From: Halichondria panicea
Lineage: Eukaryota > Porifera > Demospongiae > Suberitida > Halichondriidae
Direction of reading: 5' to 3'
Length of the DNA: 64,000 bases
Assembly (NCBI RefSeq): GCF_963675165.1
Contig: NC_087386.1
Location: 1,724,931-1,788,930, forward strand
The translations under genes and the position numbers were made by a program. This document shows, in pieces, positions 38,449-52,319 of the stretch (its first letter is position 1; each line of letters starts with the position of its first letter). The notes under the pieces are model-generated. The model was not told where the DNA came from. It was given only the letters and a program-made list of their open reading frames with translations, and searched no databases.

Positions 38449-41400
38449 CTAGAGTCCACTATATATTGTACCTAATGAGGGGGCACCATCTGCTGTGGGA
38501 CTGCTGCTCAGCGTGGGGCTACCCGCTTCGTCCCCTTTACCCCCTCGCTTGTCTTTGGCTCGTCTGTTCTGGAACCACACTTGAACCACACGGACCTCCA
38601 GTCCCGTCTCATTGGCCAGTTGTTCCCGTACAGCGCGGGATGGCTTTGGGCTCACAGAATAGGCAGCCTTGAGGGTGTCCAGCTGCTTGGAAGTGATAGT
38701 CGTACGAGGCCTCTTCTGGTTGCCATCTGGAGAGGAGAAAGGTGACAGCAAGGGTCTGTTATAGTACATGTGATCATAGTTATAAAGCATGAATTAAGAG
38801 GTAAAATTTCTATCTCTCTAAGTCACTCTCCATTGTGTTGGAGCTGACTATATAAATGATAAATGTTAATTTGTCATTTCCTAGTTATTCAAGACCAGTG
38901 CATGTATTATGATTCACTACATAAAGTCATGCATGGATACTGCTATACGGCCTATTACAGTATAATTATGCATTGGCTGTATTTACAGGGTGCACATTAT
39001 CAGCATGTGAACTGGAGGGAATTACACAGCACCCAGTGAGACAAAATTCTCCACAACTAAGAATGACTTTTCAAGACAGACACAGCGCCACACAACACAG
39101 TAGTGCTTTCTCAACTATGGTCTATACACCAGCGGTCAATAGTAGCCCTTCAATGCACTGTATACATGGGTGATAGGATTGTCACAGGATCTGAAACCCC
39201 AAAAAACTATCTCTGAACCTATATGCGGTTGTCAGGGAGCCTGATTATGAAGTTATTCTAAGGGAACATTAGTGCCTTTGATTTGGGTATCAAGTACAGA
39301 TTAAGCTGATTAATCAAAGGCAAGAGTGACTACAGCAGACATTAGTGTTGTGGTTGTTTTTCCCATAATAGAAACTATGTCTACCAATTTATAGCAGGCC
39401 AACCAGATAAAAGGGTTCCACAGAAATTTTAGCCACTGTCAAACCAGCGAAAATTCATTTAACTACCAAGAGATTTCCTTTAACAGTAATATACACACAA
39501 AGCTGATCATACAAACCCCCACCCCAAGACCCCCCCCTAAACTACAATTCCTCCCTCCTCTCCCCAAATATACCCTCCCTAGCCACAGTTGACAAAGCTC
39601 CTGAACTAAAGAATTTATCACATTTCTGAACCACTTAGCATGAAAAGGAGTGAATCCCTTCACTCAGCATCCCCCTGGTAACTCTATAGTGTGCCACATT
39701 CATCCCTTTAGCCACCAACTACAATGTACATGCAAACTAAATTAATCATCTATGTGCTACAGTAACATTTCAGGCACACTAGGACCACCCCTCCTAACTT
39801 TTTGCTTATGAACAAAGAAATTATCACTTGTACATAAAAATGCGTGAGAATGGATGCATGCACACGTAGAAGCTGCTGCTAACACCTTGTCTTCCTGCAA
39901 CTCAACACATGCAGTTAGCCTGCTGTCACAAAGGATATCATGTCAAACATTCTAGGCAGCAAAGTACTAATTAGAAAGGCTTGCTTAGAAGTGCAGGTTC
40001 ACAATAGAAATGCATGGTCATATAATGTAGTTACTCCTGGATACTACAGCACACCCGCTGCCAGGGTAGGCACTAGAGGCAAACAATATTAGCGTGCACA
40101 AATACAGTCCCTAGGTAAAGCTACAAGAGAGGGTAGCCAAGAGAGACTAGCCAAATTGAACCTGGCAGACATTTTGAGCTAGTGCAGACATCTGAGGTAT
40201 TGCCCTGCCCTGTATGGAGATATTATAGAATGTGAAAGGCAATGCCAGGGAAGGGCTCACACTTGGTTGATAATCCATTTGTGTTGAGTACTCTATTCAC
40301 CAATGCACACACACCCAACCATTAGAAAAGAATGGAGACCACAAAATCTCATAAACACTATTTCTAGCGGCCAGGCCAGCACAGCAAAACTTCCTACACA
40401 TGCCACCACTGTGGGAAAGGTCAGTCTATATAACCGCCCAACTGGAAGGTCACTCCATTCACTCACTAGCTATTCATGGCTACACATCAAAGGGTTATCT
40501 CACTCTAATTCAAAGGTGTAATGAGTAGGTGAAGCTTGATACAACCACCATACAACCACAGCTGGCGCAGGCACACAGTGTGTGAGATTTTGATTTTTGG
40601 GGCATGAAGAAACACACTAATCACTGTTACTTGCAAAGAAAGTAAGAGACTAACAGCTATAGTGAAGGAGCCCACCTTATTAACCAGGGACAATCTTACA
40701 TAACTGAATGCTTACTCATTTGATGAAAACTCACATAGAAAAAAAAATGCACAGATGACCAAACTATCCCCCTACAACTACTGATACAGAGCTAATGTTT
40801 TGTGGTAGTCCACTTGGAACTGTATTGATTAACACAATAAATTATCATAACCCTCAGTTTTATAACTATGTTGTAGAGCTGCAACGTGTGCACTCACCTT
40901 TTGCTCTTGCAGCTTCATAGTCGGCTTTACACACGAGCTTTTTGTCGTCCATGAGGTAGAACTCATCGCCAGTGGAGAGCTGCCGTGAGCAGATGAAGCA
41001 GGCAAAGCACTGGAGGTGATATACGTTCTCTTGGGCTCTTCGCACAACTTGAGTGGGAGGGATGGGCTGATTACAACCTGCACACCGGGTGCCAAATCGT
41101 CTGTAGGGGGGTTGGAAAATGTGAGGGGTATAGGTAGGTATGGGGGGTTAAAATGTGAGGGGTTAGTGAATGGGGGTAGCTGTGTGGGGGTACAAATCTT
41201 GAGTGAGTTTGGGGGGTGTTAAAATATGAGGGGCAGGGGCAGTGGTAGCTGGTAAGTGATAAGGTTACACAAGACACGCAAGGGGGAGAGAAAAACTTGC
41301 ACTATCATTGCTTGCTACCCACAAAACAACATCAAAGGAACTATATTCAATTAAACACATTCTCCAATTATCATAACACCTTTTTGTTACATAACACAGT

Positions 41401-44400
41401 ACATTGTACCTCCAAACAAGGGAAGCCAGCCTCAAGTTGCTACCCAACACTAAGAGCAAATCTCCTAGTCTTCCTTATGCCTTGGTACCCAACACTAAGA
41501 ACAAATCTCCTAGTCTTCCTTCTGCCTTGCTACCCAACACTAAGAGCAAATCTCCTAGTCTTTCTTATGCCTTGCTACCCAACACTAAGAGCAAATCTCC
41601 TAGTCTTCCTTCTGCCTTGCTACCCAACACTAAGAGCAAATCTCCTAGTCTTCCTTATGTCTTCCTTATGCCTTGGTACCCAACACTAAGAGCAAATCTC
41701 CTAGTCTTCCTTATGCCTTGGTACCCAACGCTAAGAGCAAATCTCCTAGTCTTCCTTATGCCTTCCTTATGCTTTGGTACCCAATACTAAGAGCAAATCT
41801 CCTAGTCTTCCTTATGCCTTCCTTATGCTAAGAACACCCTAGCATAAATTGGGTTTCAAGTAAAGCTTTGAAGTGCCTGAGGCCACAAGGAAGCAAACCA
41901 AGTAATACCACACAACACATATTCCAGCTATATAGTAACACAGGTGGTGCACTGAAACCTATAGGGTACAAAGGGCAACAATCCTGAATAATTGACCTCT
42001 ATAGGGGACAACAATATTATTATAGCTCCCAGGCTCTAACACATCAAACCCATTAGGAGCAGGCTATTACATAATCAGCTAAGTGGAGATACACCCCTTA
42101 TATCAACTAGGTTAACTAGGTGCCTACAGTAGCAATTCAATTTGCAGCCTGGCATATTTCAGAGGGTCCTAGTGATTCTAGTCTGAGAGATTTTACTAGC
42201 ATAGAGGCCACAAAAAGGACCACAAAAACCTAGTACTGCTTTAAACGGATAAATGTGGTTGGAGCAGGGCTATACAAGTAGGTCATAGGTCATAACTATT
42301 TGCGCTACCTAGTATTATTGGGTGTTACATTCCAACAGGTTTTCTAGTCAACCACAGCAGAGGTCATTATCAACATGACAAAAGAATATTAACAGCCAGC
42401 GCAGCTTCAACAAAATGTGCCTTCAGTGGGCCTGGTCTTAAGATAATTATACCTCACAGCATACAAGCAGCAAATAAACACACTGTTGAGGACACAAAGA
42501 CTAAGAGTTCACTTATGTACCTTAACACAAAATAACACACCTGAATTAATAGTGCGCGGCGCACGCGTGTGTGTGTGTGTGTAGTTACACAAAATGCAGG
42601 GCATTTGGGAATTGGTCTATTATTTAAAACAAGCCATTTAAGTATAATAGGGAATGACCTAAATAAAAAAATGTAATTATCCCTTGTCTAAGGAAATGTC
42701 ATATCCACAACGTAGCATGTGCTTTTCAACTTGAGCGAATTGAAACATACACAAAGAGATATCTTAGTGCCAACATTAGGATGCATCAGGATAAACAAAG
42801 TAAGGCCTCCTCCCACAAAACAAGGTTCGCTTCCGGTAAAAGGTTCCTAAAGTTCCTACAATGTACGCCTAAAACACAGTATAAATACATACTTATATAA
42901 CCATTGACATAATTTATTATAAGCCATCTATAATTATTCTGTATACTGACACTGTAACACATCAACAGTTACAGTATATATTATCTATAAAATCAGAGTT
43001 TTCTCAAGAGATGGGAAATACCAACAAGTCACGTTTGAACATCTCTTGGGACTCTTGGGGCCACCGATTACAGCCGTGCAACATGCACACAAGTATGGGG
43101 GAGGGACCACCATTCATACATGAGGTAACCTTACAATATGAAAATGATCTAGCTACTATTATGGATGATGCGCAAAATGAAAGGTAAACAACACTTGCAA
43201 TACAGACTAGACAAAAAAGCTGACCTACACAGGGTGTCATACAGGGGGGGAAGGGGGATATCCCCCCCTAGCTCCAATCCCCCCCCCCCTTCAAGTACTA
43301 GCTGTATAACTGAGTGTCCATAGCTGGGTATTGAAATAACAGTTGACCTTTTTTTAGCAACATTTTCTGGTTTATTTTCTCACTTTTCACCCTTCTACTT
43401 CAAAATCCTGTATGATACCCTACTTCACGTGAACTAAAGTGTTGGTAAACTAGCTCTCCCAAGTTGAGTTAGCCAGTGTGTGCAGTACAGCGTTATTTCA
43501 GTTTACCGTGTATGCTTGATCAGAGGCCGCTCTCAAATAGTAGCCTCAGTGAACTTTGACTCTAGCATTTCTGCACGTGGCAGCGAGAAAAATTATTAAT
43601 ACTAGCAGCTAGCTGCATGTACGTAGCTAATAGGTACAGGTAGCAACTTGTTAGTGCTTCACAAAGAATTTCTCATGGCAGAGTTCAAGTTTATGCAGAT
43701 GAAAATAATTTTTGATGACAAACTAAAGGTATTAAATTAGCTGGAGCTCACAGTGGCCTCTCAGGAATTGTAGCCTCCTCTTCCAGCAAAATGAAACATT
43801 TAGTAGCTGCGGCTCCTGATCAAGCATATACGGTATCTAGCTCTCTCAAGTTGAACTAGCCAGTGTTTGCAGTGCAGTATTACTTCAGTTATAATCAAAA
43901 TGACGGCTTAGGTAATACTATCAACTTGGCTGTACACGTAAGTCCAAAGCATAATAATTACATATTTATAAAATTGCTAGAGACACTACAATTTTAGCCT
44001 AGCATACATACAACACCATAACTGGCTATTATTTACATATAACATTTAATAGTGAAACCAAAATAATAATACAAGAAAAAAATGTCCCCAAGCTTTAACG
44101 AGTCTACTGTACGTAAGTACCAACTTTGCCTGACCTTGAGAAGTCTGCCTTACAGAAGACCTCGCCATCACGGGAGTAGCATTTGTCTGTGAGCAGCATG
44201 TCGCAGTCCACACAGCGAAGACATTTAGAGTGCCACGGCTTGTCAAGAACTTTAAGGATGAATCTGTCGACTATTGGGTGATGACAACCAGCACAGCAGG
44301 GGATGTTGCCGCTATCTGTGTGAGGGGAGGGGGCGGATTTGTGAGGGTGTGGGAATAGTGAAGGTGTGTGGAAAGGAACTTCAATGCGTGTGCAGATTGT

Positions 44401-46148
44401 GTGTGTGTGTGTGTGGCTGGGTTTTTTGAATAGAGACAATTATCTGATCAACATTTTTAAAGAGATTGAGTAGGTGGTCCCCACTCAGGATAAAAGAGAG
44501 GTAAGTTTATCTATGGCAGACCCCACTCATCACACAAATAATGCTTAACATTAGTTTGATGTTTTAACAAGATGGAATTGAAAAACATAGCCAATTTAGT
44601 CAGCATGCCTAGAAATACAAATCTGATGGGACCCGAAAATAAGCATCACTAAAAAAGGCAAAAGAGAGGGCTTTTGAAACTATACAACCGTGGCCTCAAT
44701 TAGTCCAACTATTCCGCTAGCATTCACACCTTCAACCTGTTAATTCCCCACATTACTCATCACACCTGGCTAGAGATAAGCAGCAGCGGGCAGTCAAAGA
44801 GACAGAATAATGGAAGAGTAATATACTAGGTGAGTAGACTCACATACTACAAACAAACCAACATACTATATTAGAGCTGGAGTAATGGGGGACATGGACC
44901 TTTACTAGCAGAATATGAGATGAAGCATGGGTGGTCTCTATTGGGAACCATCAAAAACTATAAAAAAAAATTCATGTCAGAACAGATATGAATTTGGTCA
45001 TTGGATCTAGCTATAGTCACTAGTATCTGTCAGATCTATAAAAACAGGAGATATGAATTTCCGCGTCTTTGAAGATATGCATTGCAAGAATAGTAAGATA
45101 TAAATTTGGCTTCAACAGGTGGACACTACTATGGTAGGGGCATATCCAAACACAAAACCAGAAAAAAATAACAACTGGATTAGCGTGTTCTTTTGATGTC
45201 TACAATATGACCAATTTATAAAACCACAATTTGTATAACATTGTATCTCTTGAGCTTAGACCTACACATGCAGCCCATAAATGTGGGATGACCCATGCAG
45301 CTATTACAATGTATACCATTGTGCAAGCTATTATTACGCTTTTAGTCTCAGTAAATAAAATCATAGCAGAGCAACACAAACCACTATATAGTACGCCCCC
45401 ACAGAATTATAATAAATGAATTTCAAAGAACAGTTGGATGCAGTCACTAATCCTGTTTAACTACTTCCTGGCAGCATAGATCACCAGACACAAACCTGCC
45501 CCAGGCTAGACAGGACCAATAAATAATTTAATATCTAGGGTTGCTGCTGGATGACCAATTATGTAATAGTTATAGGCTGAGTCCAAGGTCTCCATGGGGT
45601 TTTGAGAAAGAAGGCCTGAGGCTGTAGGAAGGCCTGAGGCTGTAGGAAGGCCTGAGGCTGTAGGAAGGCCTGAGGCTGTAGCAGAGCATAGGAGGGTGCT
45701 ACTAAGGGCCTAAAGGTAAATAAAGAAATGCAATCCTACATACAATAGCCAGCAGCTAGTCACATGATATTGACACTATGGATGGACATACACAAGCAGT
45801 AAATATTTTTGTGCACCAGAACATGGCTACTGCACAGTACACACCATCCTTAAACTTACTCGCTCCCGAGTGATGGTCTGGTTGCTGCTCCTGGATGGTG
45901 TTGAAGGAAAAGTCTTGAGATATTACCTGCTGGGGGTCTAGGGGGGACTGTTGCGTGGGCGTCTGTACGAGGGACAGACCCCCCACCTGGTTGGATACCT
46001 GCGAGGGGGCGGGTATAAGCGTTAGCCCCTGCGGCTGGTTGTGAGGAGCTTGTACTTGAAGAGTTAATCCTCCAGACGATTGAACTGGTGATTGTATGAG
46101 GGTGATGCCTTGAGAGGGGGTGGGGTACGACCCTGAACCAAACTCCAT
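38449..46148 (-). CDS. LHX3/4: LIM-homeodomain transcription factor, LHX3/4 (Lim3) class
   Basis: Coding exons 45860-46148, 44135-44315, 40898-41100 and 38449-38726 join in phase to 316 residues. A Gln/Pro-rich N terminus (1-96) has repeats of G(I/L)TL(I/V)Q(S/A)P type. LIM 1 follows ([34 protein letters not shown]), then LIM 2 ([47 protein letters not shown]), then a 60-residue homeodomain beginning [16 protein letters not shown] with [14 protein letters not shown] in helix 3 (Gln50). [11 protein letters not shown] and [11 protein letters not shown] are typical of the LHX3/4 subfamily. The protein should act in the nucleus, binding TAAT-type sites and LDB co-factors. The C terminus is short compared with bilaterian LHX3; an alternative last exon at 37206 is possible. 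The first ATG sits just after an acceptor, implying a separate 5' UTR exon. Confidence 0.93.
41440..41830. repeat. Minisatellite, 45-bp unit, about 8 copies, in LHX intron
   Basis: The unit starts TACCCAACACTAAGAGCAAA; some copies have a 10-12 base internal duplication (CTTCCTTATG). Because 45 is a multiple of three, long open frames run through it, but they are repeat artefacts. Confidence 0.9.
45611..45682. repeat. Tandem repeat, 18-bp unit x4, in LHX intron 2
   Basis: The unit GGCCTGAGGCTGTAGGAA is repeated about four times just outside the first coding exon. Confidence 0.85.
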
Positions 46149-47411
46149 TACACCTGGCCGTGCATGCGTGTGTGGGGGAGAGAGGTAAGGGCAATGGAAC
46201 AAATAAGGAAGTAAAATTGAAATATTGATTATAGAGTGATGAAGGGAAAGACAATACAGAGTTGGACTCCATAACAATAACTATAAAACAAAGAGTACCA
46301 ATGCATATGGTGGTGGTGACATTACTAGTAGCCTTCTGACACAATTGATATTTAGTTTATTAGGGTGCATGACCACAAGTGTATGATAAGGTGCACCATG
46401 TTCCAGACAACTGAGCGCTAAATACAGTCTCAAAGAATTGATAAGAACAGATGCTCAAACCTCTCTTATTGGGGTGTGTAAGGCGCCAGGTAGAGATAAA
46501 ACCTACTCTAGGCCACATCTATGGGCCACAGGCAGAGGTGTTGATTGCCCAGGCTGCCACCTATGGCCGCTAAAGCCAAGGTGTAAATTGGCGAGACAGT
46601 CACAGCTATAGAAGCATTAATAAGGACGCTAGCTACAGGCTGAAAAATGCATTTAACACATCTAACGTTCACTAGATCATTTTACAAGTGTCTTCAGGTC
46701 CCAATCAACCACTATACAGACATTATACAACAGCTACTGACACACAACATACCCTATACTGATTCTCAGGACCTACAAACAGCTCTTGTCTCTGCACTGC
46801 ACTAGCTCTTCCAAATTCTTTTCACTCAACTGAGCCCCTAAACAAATTGGTGAATTTTAATTTTCTCCGCTTGTTTGAAACTAGATCTAGAATGCCTGAT
46901 GAATTCACGCCTCCCAATTAATATGCTATAAGAGCAGCGAGGGTTGGGTCTCAATGTAGATTCACTGAACACGAAAAACTGGGGGTTACAAGCTGATCAA
47001 TTTTAATGATAGGGGCAGGGGGCGGAAAATAGTTTCCGGGATTTCTTTTCATGTCTCAGAAGTTACAAATTTCTCATGTTATACACAATAGCCCTAGCTA
47101 CAAGCAAAATACATGATATCTCTTTGCAGAAACTTTGCAATGTATTATTGCCACGAGTTCAAATGCATTGCCTACAGTTAAGTGGTTGTATATATAGATC
47201 TATATATCTACACAGATTTATACTGTTATATACAAGCCAGTTATATCTCTTGTTGGAGCTAGCTATAATAAAATTCCAGGCAGCCAGGCCCGCCTACTAT
47301 CAGTAGTGGTACAAAGTATGTAATAATCTCAGCTTGAAAAACCACCCTTATTAGCTAGTAAAATTCCTGTCAAATTCTATCCTAATGCAACCAAACGTGC
47401 AGTCTACATAC

Positions 47412-47520
47412 CTCCTCGAATGGTCTCCTGCAGAATTAGACTTCACAAACTAGTATGTTCTAAGAGCTCTCTGATCTTCAGTGGTATTGATTTATAAGAG
47501 CCGGGGCCTCTGCTAATTCA
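47412..47520 (-). other. Probable 5' UTR exon of the LIM-homeobox gene
   Basis: On the minus strand, sequence ending ACCATTCGAGGAG is followed by a consensus donor GTATGT. The next exon begins AG|GTGTAATGG, with the start codon six bases in. Stops in the upstream exon mark it as non-coding. Its 5' limit is uncertain. Confidence 0.4.
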
Positions 47521-50500
47521 CTCTCAATCGACTCAATCAATCCTGTTCAGTAAGTTTTACAAGGCGGTCACCACGCCCCCCTCTTAGTCAAGCAGGAAGC
47601 AGCATGGACTAAGCTAAGAGGCAGCTGCCTTGTTGATAGTACCCTCGGCCTCAAAGAGATGCTTTGTACAGTAATGGAGTCCTGCTACACCCTGGAATTG
47701 AAGTGTTTTGCAAGCTACAGCACTTGGATACGGTGAATTATGTAATGCATGCTGTCTGAGTCTCCATTGATATTACATTGTACAGTACATTATTAAATTT
47801 TATAATACTGCCAGTCTTGCAATTATTTTTCAACATGTAATAATTATGTCCAAATGTGTGTGTCTTGTGGAAGAGGCATTACTTCCATTCTCTAAATGCA
47901 ACCGTTGTTATCCCTCAATAGTCGTTACGTCATGTAGAGATGATATCACCAAATGTTTATATCTATTCTGAATTTCTGCCGGCTCTCTGTATTTTCCTGC
48001 TCATTGAACTCTGCTGGGTGAACTCAGCACTAATCAATAACCTCTTGGTGAGTTCATGTGTTTATGGTTCCTGTACATATCATTTTCTGTGTGTAAGGTA
48101 CTCAATATGATATCTCTGTGTAGGTCAGACCTTACTCTCAGGTGAACATGATTGCATGAACATGGGTACCCCGGTTACTATACAAGGTTCTAGGCTCACA
48201 GGTTACTACAAGAACCTATACCTCCCTATAATGATAAATTTAAGTGGTAAATTATTTATTGGGGCTATAGGTCACTGGCTTTGTATAATGAAATTCCATG
48301 GTTGTTAGTCTGCCTCTGTGAGAAAGAAATCCTCTCCCATTCAGATATAGTCTTTGATGGTGATTAATCCAATATCCACTGATCCTAATGTAATATTCAA
48401 ACCCACCTTCCCATTATTGCGCTGGGTCATCCTTCTAATGTGGTCATGTGGTCTTGTCCTAGATAGATAGCTAGGCATGTGACTAGCCAGGGGAGCGGAT
48501 AATTATGGCATATGGGATATGGTGGAACTGACCTCTTCAAGCTATTGGGTTTTTGCAGTGTTTTTACTGTACGCCCACTCACTGGAGCATTTTAATTCTG
48601 CTGAAATACCTGTTTTTAACTAGCTACCTATGTGACTATCTTCTTAGAAACCATGGCCTAGGAGGTATACAAATGTATACCTTTCTTAGTGAGTGTGTTG
48701 GGTTTTCTTGGGAAATGTCATTAGGAAGTTAAAACCCTGTGATCTGTGGATCTGTGACACATATCGCGTGTACAGGTTGAGTTGTCCTACTATTTTATAC
48801 TCTGGAATAGCAGCTACTTGTATACTATTGTGTTGTATAGATAGGCTTAAAGCTAGGATGATGTGTGGGATGTCATTTTAGGGTGAATATTTCACAGAAA
48901 CATTTATATCAGAAATTCCACTGGATATTGATTATGCAATGATTGTGTATGTAGTAATCTGTTTCCCATAGGAATCATCAGTAAGATCATTTGGGTGGAT
49001 TAAAAATACCGTTTTTGAGGTACACCACAAGCCTCCAATGTTCAAGTGCAGTCTTCATTTAATTTATAAGGCCATCAGCCCCCCCCCCCCCTCATTAATG
49101 TAATGGCCTGCCGCCCTAGCCTCTCTAGCTTAATTGTACATAGAGGGATAGTACAAAAAGCCAGCTCCTTTGTTACTGCATTAATTTTTGTGATTTTGCA
49201 GCACAAACAATTTCTATGAGTTCTACTATAACACTGTTTTCTGGCCACAATTTGTCTGGGTCAGATATCACTAGGCCTTGATGTTATCAGTGAACATATC
49301 TTAGCAAATAAATTACGCTGCTTACTCAAGCCACATCCTTCCTCACCTAATCCGTTCATTTGTCTCCTCTTGTTCTTCTTCAACAACAATACAAACTTAG
49401 CCACTTGCTTGAATACTAAAATTGGGCTCCCCCCAGTAGAAGTACATCAATTACTAAGATGCCCCCAATCTTGAAATTCCAATCATTCTATTTCCCCTTT
49501 GTTCTTGTGCATAGCCAACAGTGCTCTGTAAACATTCTTTGAATTGGCATACTATCAAATTTGCATTGTGAGTATTTAGCTGTGTGTACTAATATTTCTT
49601 ACTTGCGGTGTTTCACTACCAATTTTTCGTTTATTTTTATCTCATGATCCACACAGGTTTCTGGTCACGCATGCGCACAATATATACTTACTGGACTATG
49701 ACTGCATGAGAGATAGACTTGCAGAGTTTAGTGATACAGGCAGAGGATGCTTCTAAAGGAGCTAAAGAGCTTATTTCCTAGAGTGTGTTGGGTGTCATTC
49801 AATACAACAACAACTGCATTGTACATCTATGATGCCTAGCTCCACAGCATATAGGTAGAAGCGCTTTTTAACAAGGAATCCAATGGTATATGAAACTTTA
49901 AATTTCAGTGAAGTATGACAAAGTTATGAAACTTTATGAAGGTCAAACTCAACACAAATAGACTGCCGAATTTAGTAGTTGGGGTTGAATTATAGCTACA
50001 TATAATATTTCCATGTACATTCTGGCGCTATCTCTAGGAAACCAGTTGAAACTGGCTTAGAAGGCTTAAGCTAGGAAAGGCTGGGAAAGTATGTGTCTGG
50101 TGTGTGGAATTTTTTTAGTCTGGATCATGACATAATTATATAGATCATCACAGCATGATAATGTTGCTAAGCTAGCTAGTTGCCACAGGTGATTGAGTGA
50201 TTGGGTTGAGGTAACTAGGCAAGATCCTGTTTGTACAAAGCTATCCCACTAGGGGCTGATCTCATGAAGCCAAAATTGGGGGTTTCAGCTGGACTAGTTG
50301 GGGGCATATAGAGGTTCTTTCTTTGTTGTAGTTTAATATAAGTATCCTGAACGCTAGCCATGGAAACATGTGGTTGCTATGGTAACGTGAGATCATTGTG
50401 TCCTAAGTTGTACCTTATGTAAGTCTCTCATTGCTACAATGTTTTGCGAGCATCAAACATTGCGATTTTAATGCCTTCTCAACAATAATGACGCCAAAAC

Positions 50501-50737
50501 CTATTATCGGTACTTGATGGATATGTACACACTTTCTGCTGATTTGGCTCGATCGCTACACTCGCAAATTACACGTATGGAATTAGAATGCTATTTTTCT
50601 GTCCAATTTCAGCAATTATTGTTGGATAAGTCAGATAACCACCATGTGCTTGCCACTACATTCGTATGTTGTCAAGGGACCTTCTCTAATAATATATATA
50701 CCAATAATAAGAAAATGTGGATTTAAAGGCATAATTA

Positions 50738-50956
50738 TACCATATAGCGCGACATTTTCAAGGGGCTTAATTTTCGCTGTTTTCGAGGGTTAGCAATTCT
50801 ACACGAAAATTGTTCTAATTATATGCTGTAACGTGCAATTAAAGATTAAAGGCATGACCTGGGAATGCTTCAGGTAAGCAGTCAACCCGCGAAATTTATT
50901 CAATTAGGGCCATTCCACAAAATTTAAATGCCTCGAAAATTTCGCACTATACGGTA
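50738..50956. mobile_element. 219-bp MITE-like element
   Basis: The left end, TACCATATAGCGCGACATTT, is an imperfect inverted copy of the right end (complement reads TACCGTATAGTGCGAAATTT, then TCGAGG). No coding capacity. The ends resemble those of the element at 32064-32274. Confidence 0.6.
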
Positions 50957-50959
50957 GTA

Positions 50960-51135
50960 CAGTGGAACCTCTGCTAACAACCACCTCCGAATAAAGGCCA
51001 GTAGCTATAAATGGCCAGGCACCCAGGTCCCAAATGAACAGTTTGTGTACAAAACAACCTCTCAACAAAGGCCACCTCTGTATAAAGGCCAAAACATTGT
51101 TCCCCAAAGGTGTCCGTTATAGAGGGGTTCCACTG
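50960..51135. mobile_element. 176-bp pogo/Tigger-like MITE
   Basis: It begins CAGTGGAACCTCTGCTAACA and ends AGAGGGGTTCCACTG, inverted at the termini, with TA on both sides (50958-50959 and 51136-51137). CAGT-type ends and a TA target duplication are features of pogo/Tigger-related Tc1-mariner elements. Internal copies of TAAAGGCCA also repeat. Non-coding. Confidence 0.6.
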
Positions 51136-51241
51136 TACATATTCATTTATGAGTTAGCGTATTACTAGAATATTTTGCCAAACATTTGCTAACTTTGCAA
51201 GCGTTGATCACTTTGCAAAAGTAAAGTTGGGTTTCATCTAG

Positions 51242-51428
51242 TGGGGGGGGGGGCACCCTCCCCCCAAAATGTTGTAGAATATGATATCATCACATTAGTA
51301 CTGTCTATGATGTGCAATATGTAAACTAGATCTACTGTGATGCTTAGCATGTAATATGGGTGTGGTCAACAAATGTGGGAGTGGCTAAACATTTTGCGAC
51401 GTGCATCAACACCCCCCCCCCCCCCCCC
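51242..51428. repeat. Complementary G run and C run, possible foldback
   Basis: An 11-base G run near 51242 and an 18-base C run ending near 51428 lie ~160 bp apart, with GTTTCAT outside the G run and ATGAAAC outside the C run. This is compatible with an old inverted element or chance homopolymers. Confidence 0.3.
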
Positions 51429-52319
51429 AAAACCTTTAATCCTAAATGAAACCTTGCTAGTACTGGTGATAACACACAATCCTTGCCAGATGCAATAGTT
51501 AGATTGCAAATTTCTGCTGACTTGGCTCCAGCGACGTATTCTAGTAATATGGTGTATAGCACTTTGATTTAAAAAAATCGAATGATTTATATTCGCCCCC
51601 CTCTCTGGCAGCATTTTACGTAGAGGGAAACATTTTTCTTCGAAAAAAATTCCCTCTGCTAGCTATTAAATTCCCATGTAGTCCAAACACCTTCTTTTCC
51701 ATTGAGTTGATCGTTGTGTTATAGTAGCCAATGTTCTATAACTAGTATTCTCATGGCAACCCAAATACTAAACGTATAATTATACTGGTTGTTAGGTGTT
51801 AGAATGATGGTGACTTTCAAATCATTAAGTCGTAACATGGCTGTTGAATAACAATTAGGTGATCTTCTCAGATCTTTTGTAGCTTAGTACGTTTGTAGGA
51901 AACTGCCTGCGTGATTATATCTCTCCATTCTGTGCTATGTGTTGCTGGGACCTTCACATTGCTAATCAGTAATCTAATAAAGTGCACTCCCTGTTATTTA
52001 TTGTACAGACCATATGCTAATTGGTTAATTAGATTAGCGATGCAGGTGTGAGAGAAATTGCAGCCAGTGGTAGATATTTGACTCTCCACGTACCCCTGCA
52101 ATAATTACCGAATACGTGTCAATATAATCATTACGTCATTTCCAACAATTCATAAGTTACAGCTTTAAAGTTAATTTCTGTCACCTGTATGTACGTAATG
52201 CCCCTCCCCTCGTTTGTGGTCACGTAACGTTGTAAGTTCACCGAGTACCTCTGGTTAGTACCACTCGTAATTGCTCTAGAGCTATATAGCTATATAATTT
52301 ATTAGACTCACAGGAAGCG

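Larger units (their letters stand above)
47521..52319. other. Gene-poor region upstream of the LIM-homeobox gene
   Basis: About 4.8 kb without a supported gene. Frames at 48693 and 50514 have no domain or splice support. It contains a C run near 49080, two adjacent fold-back elements (50738-51135) and G/C homopolymers (51242-51428). It could hold regulatory sequence for the homeobox gene. Confidence 0.4.

Noticed and set aside
41297-41790. Two overlapping frames of ~130 residues with repeated [10 protein letters not shown] or [10 protein letters not shown]
   Set aside because: They are readings of a 45-bp minisatellite inside an LHX intron on the other strand; unit length divisible by three keeps frames open.
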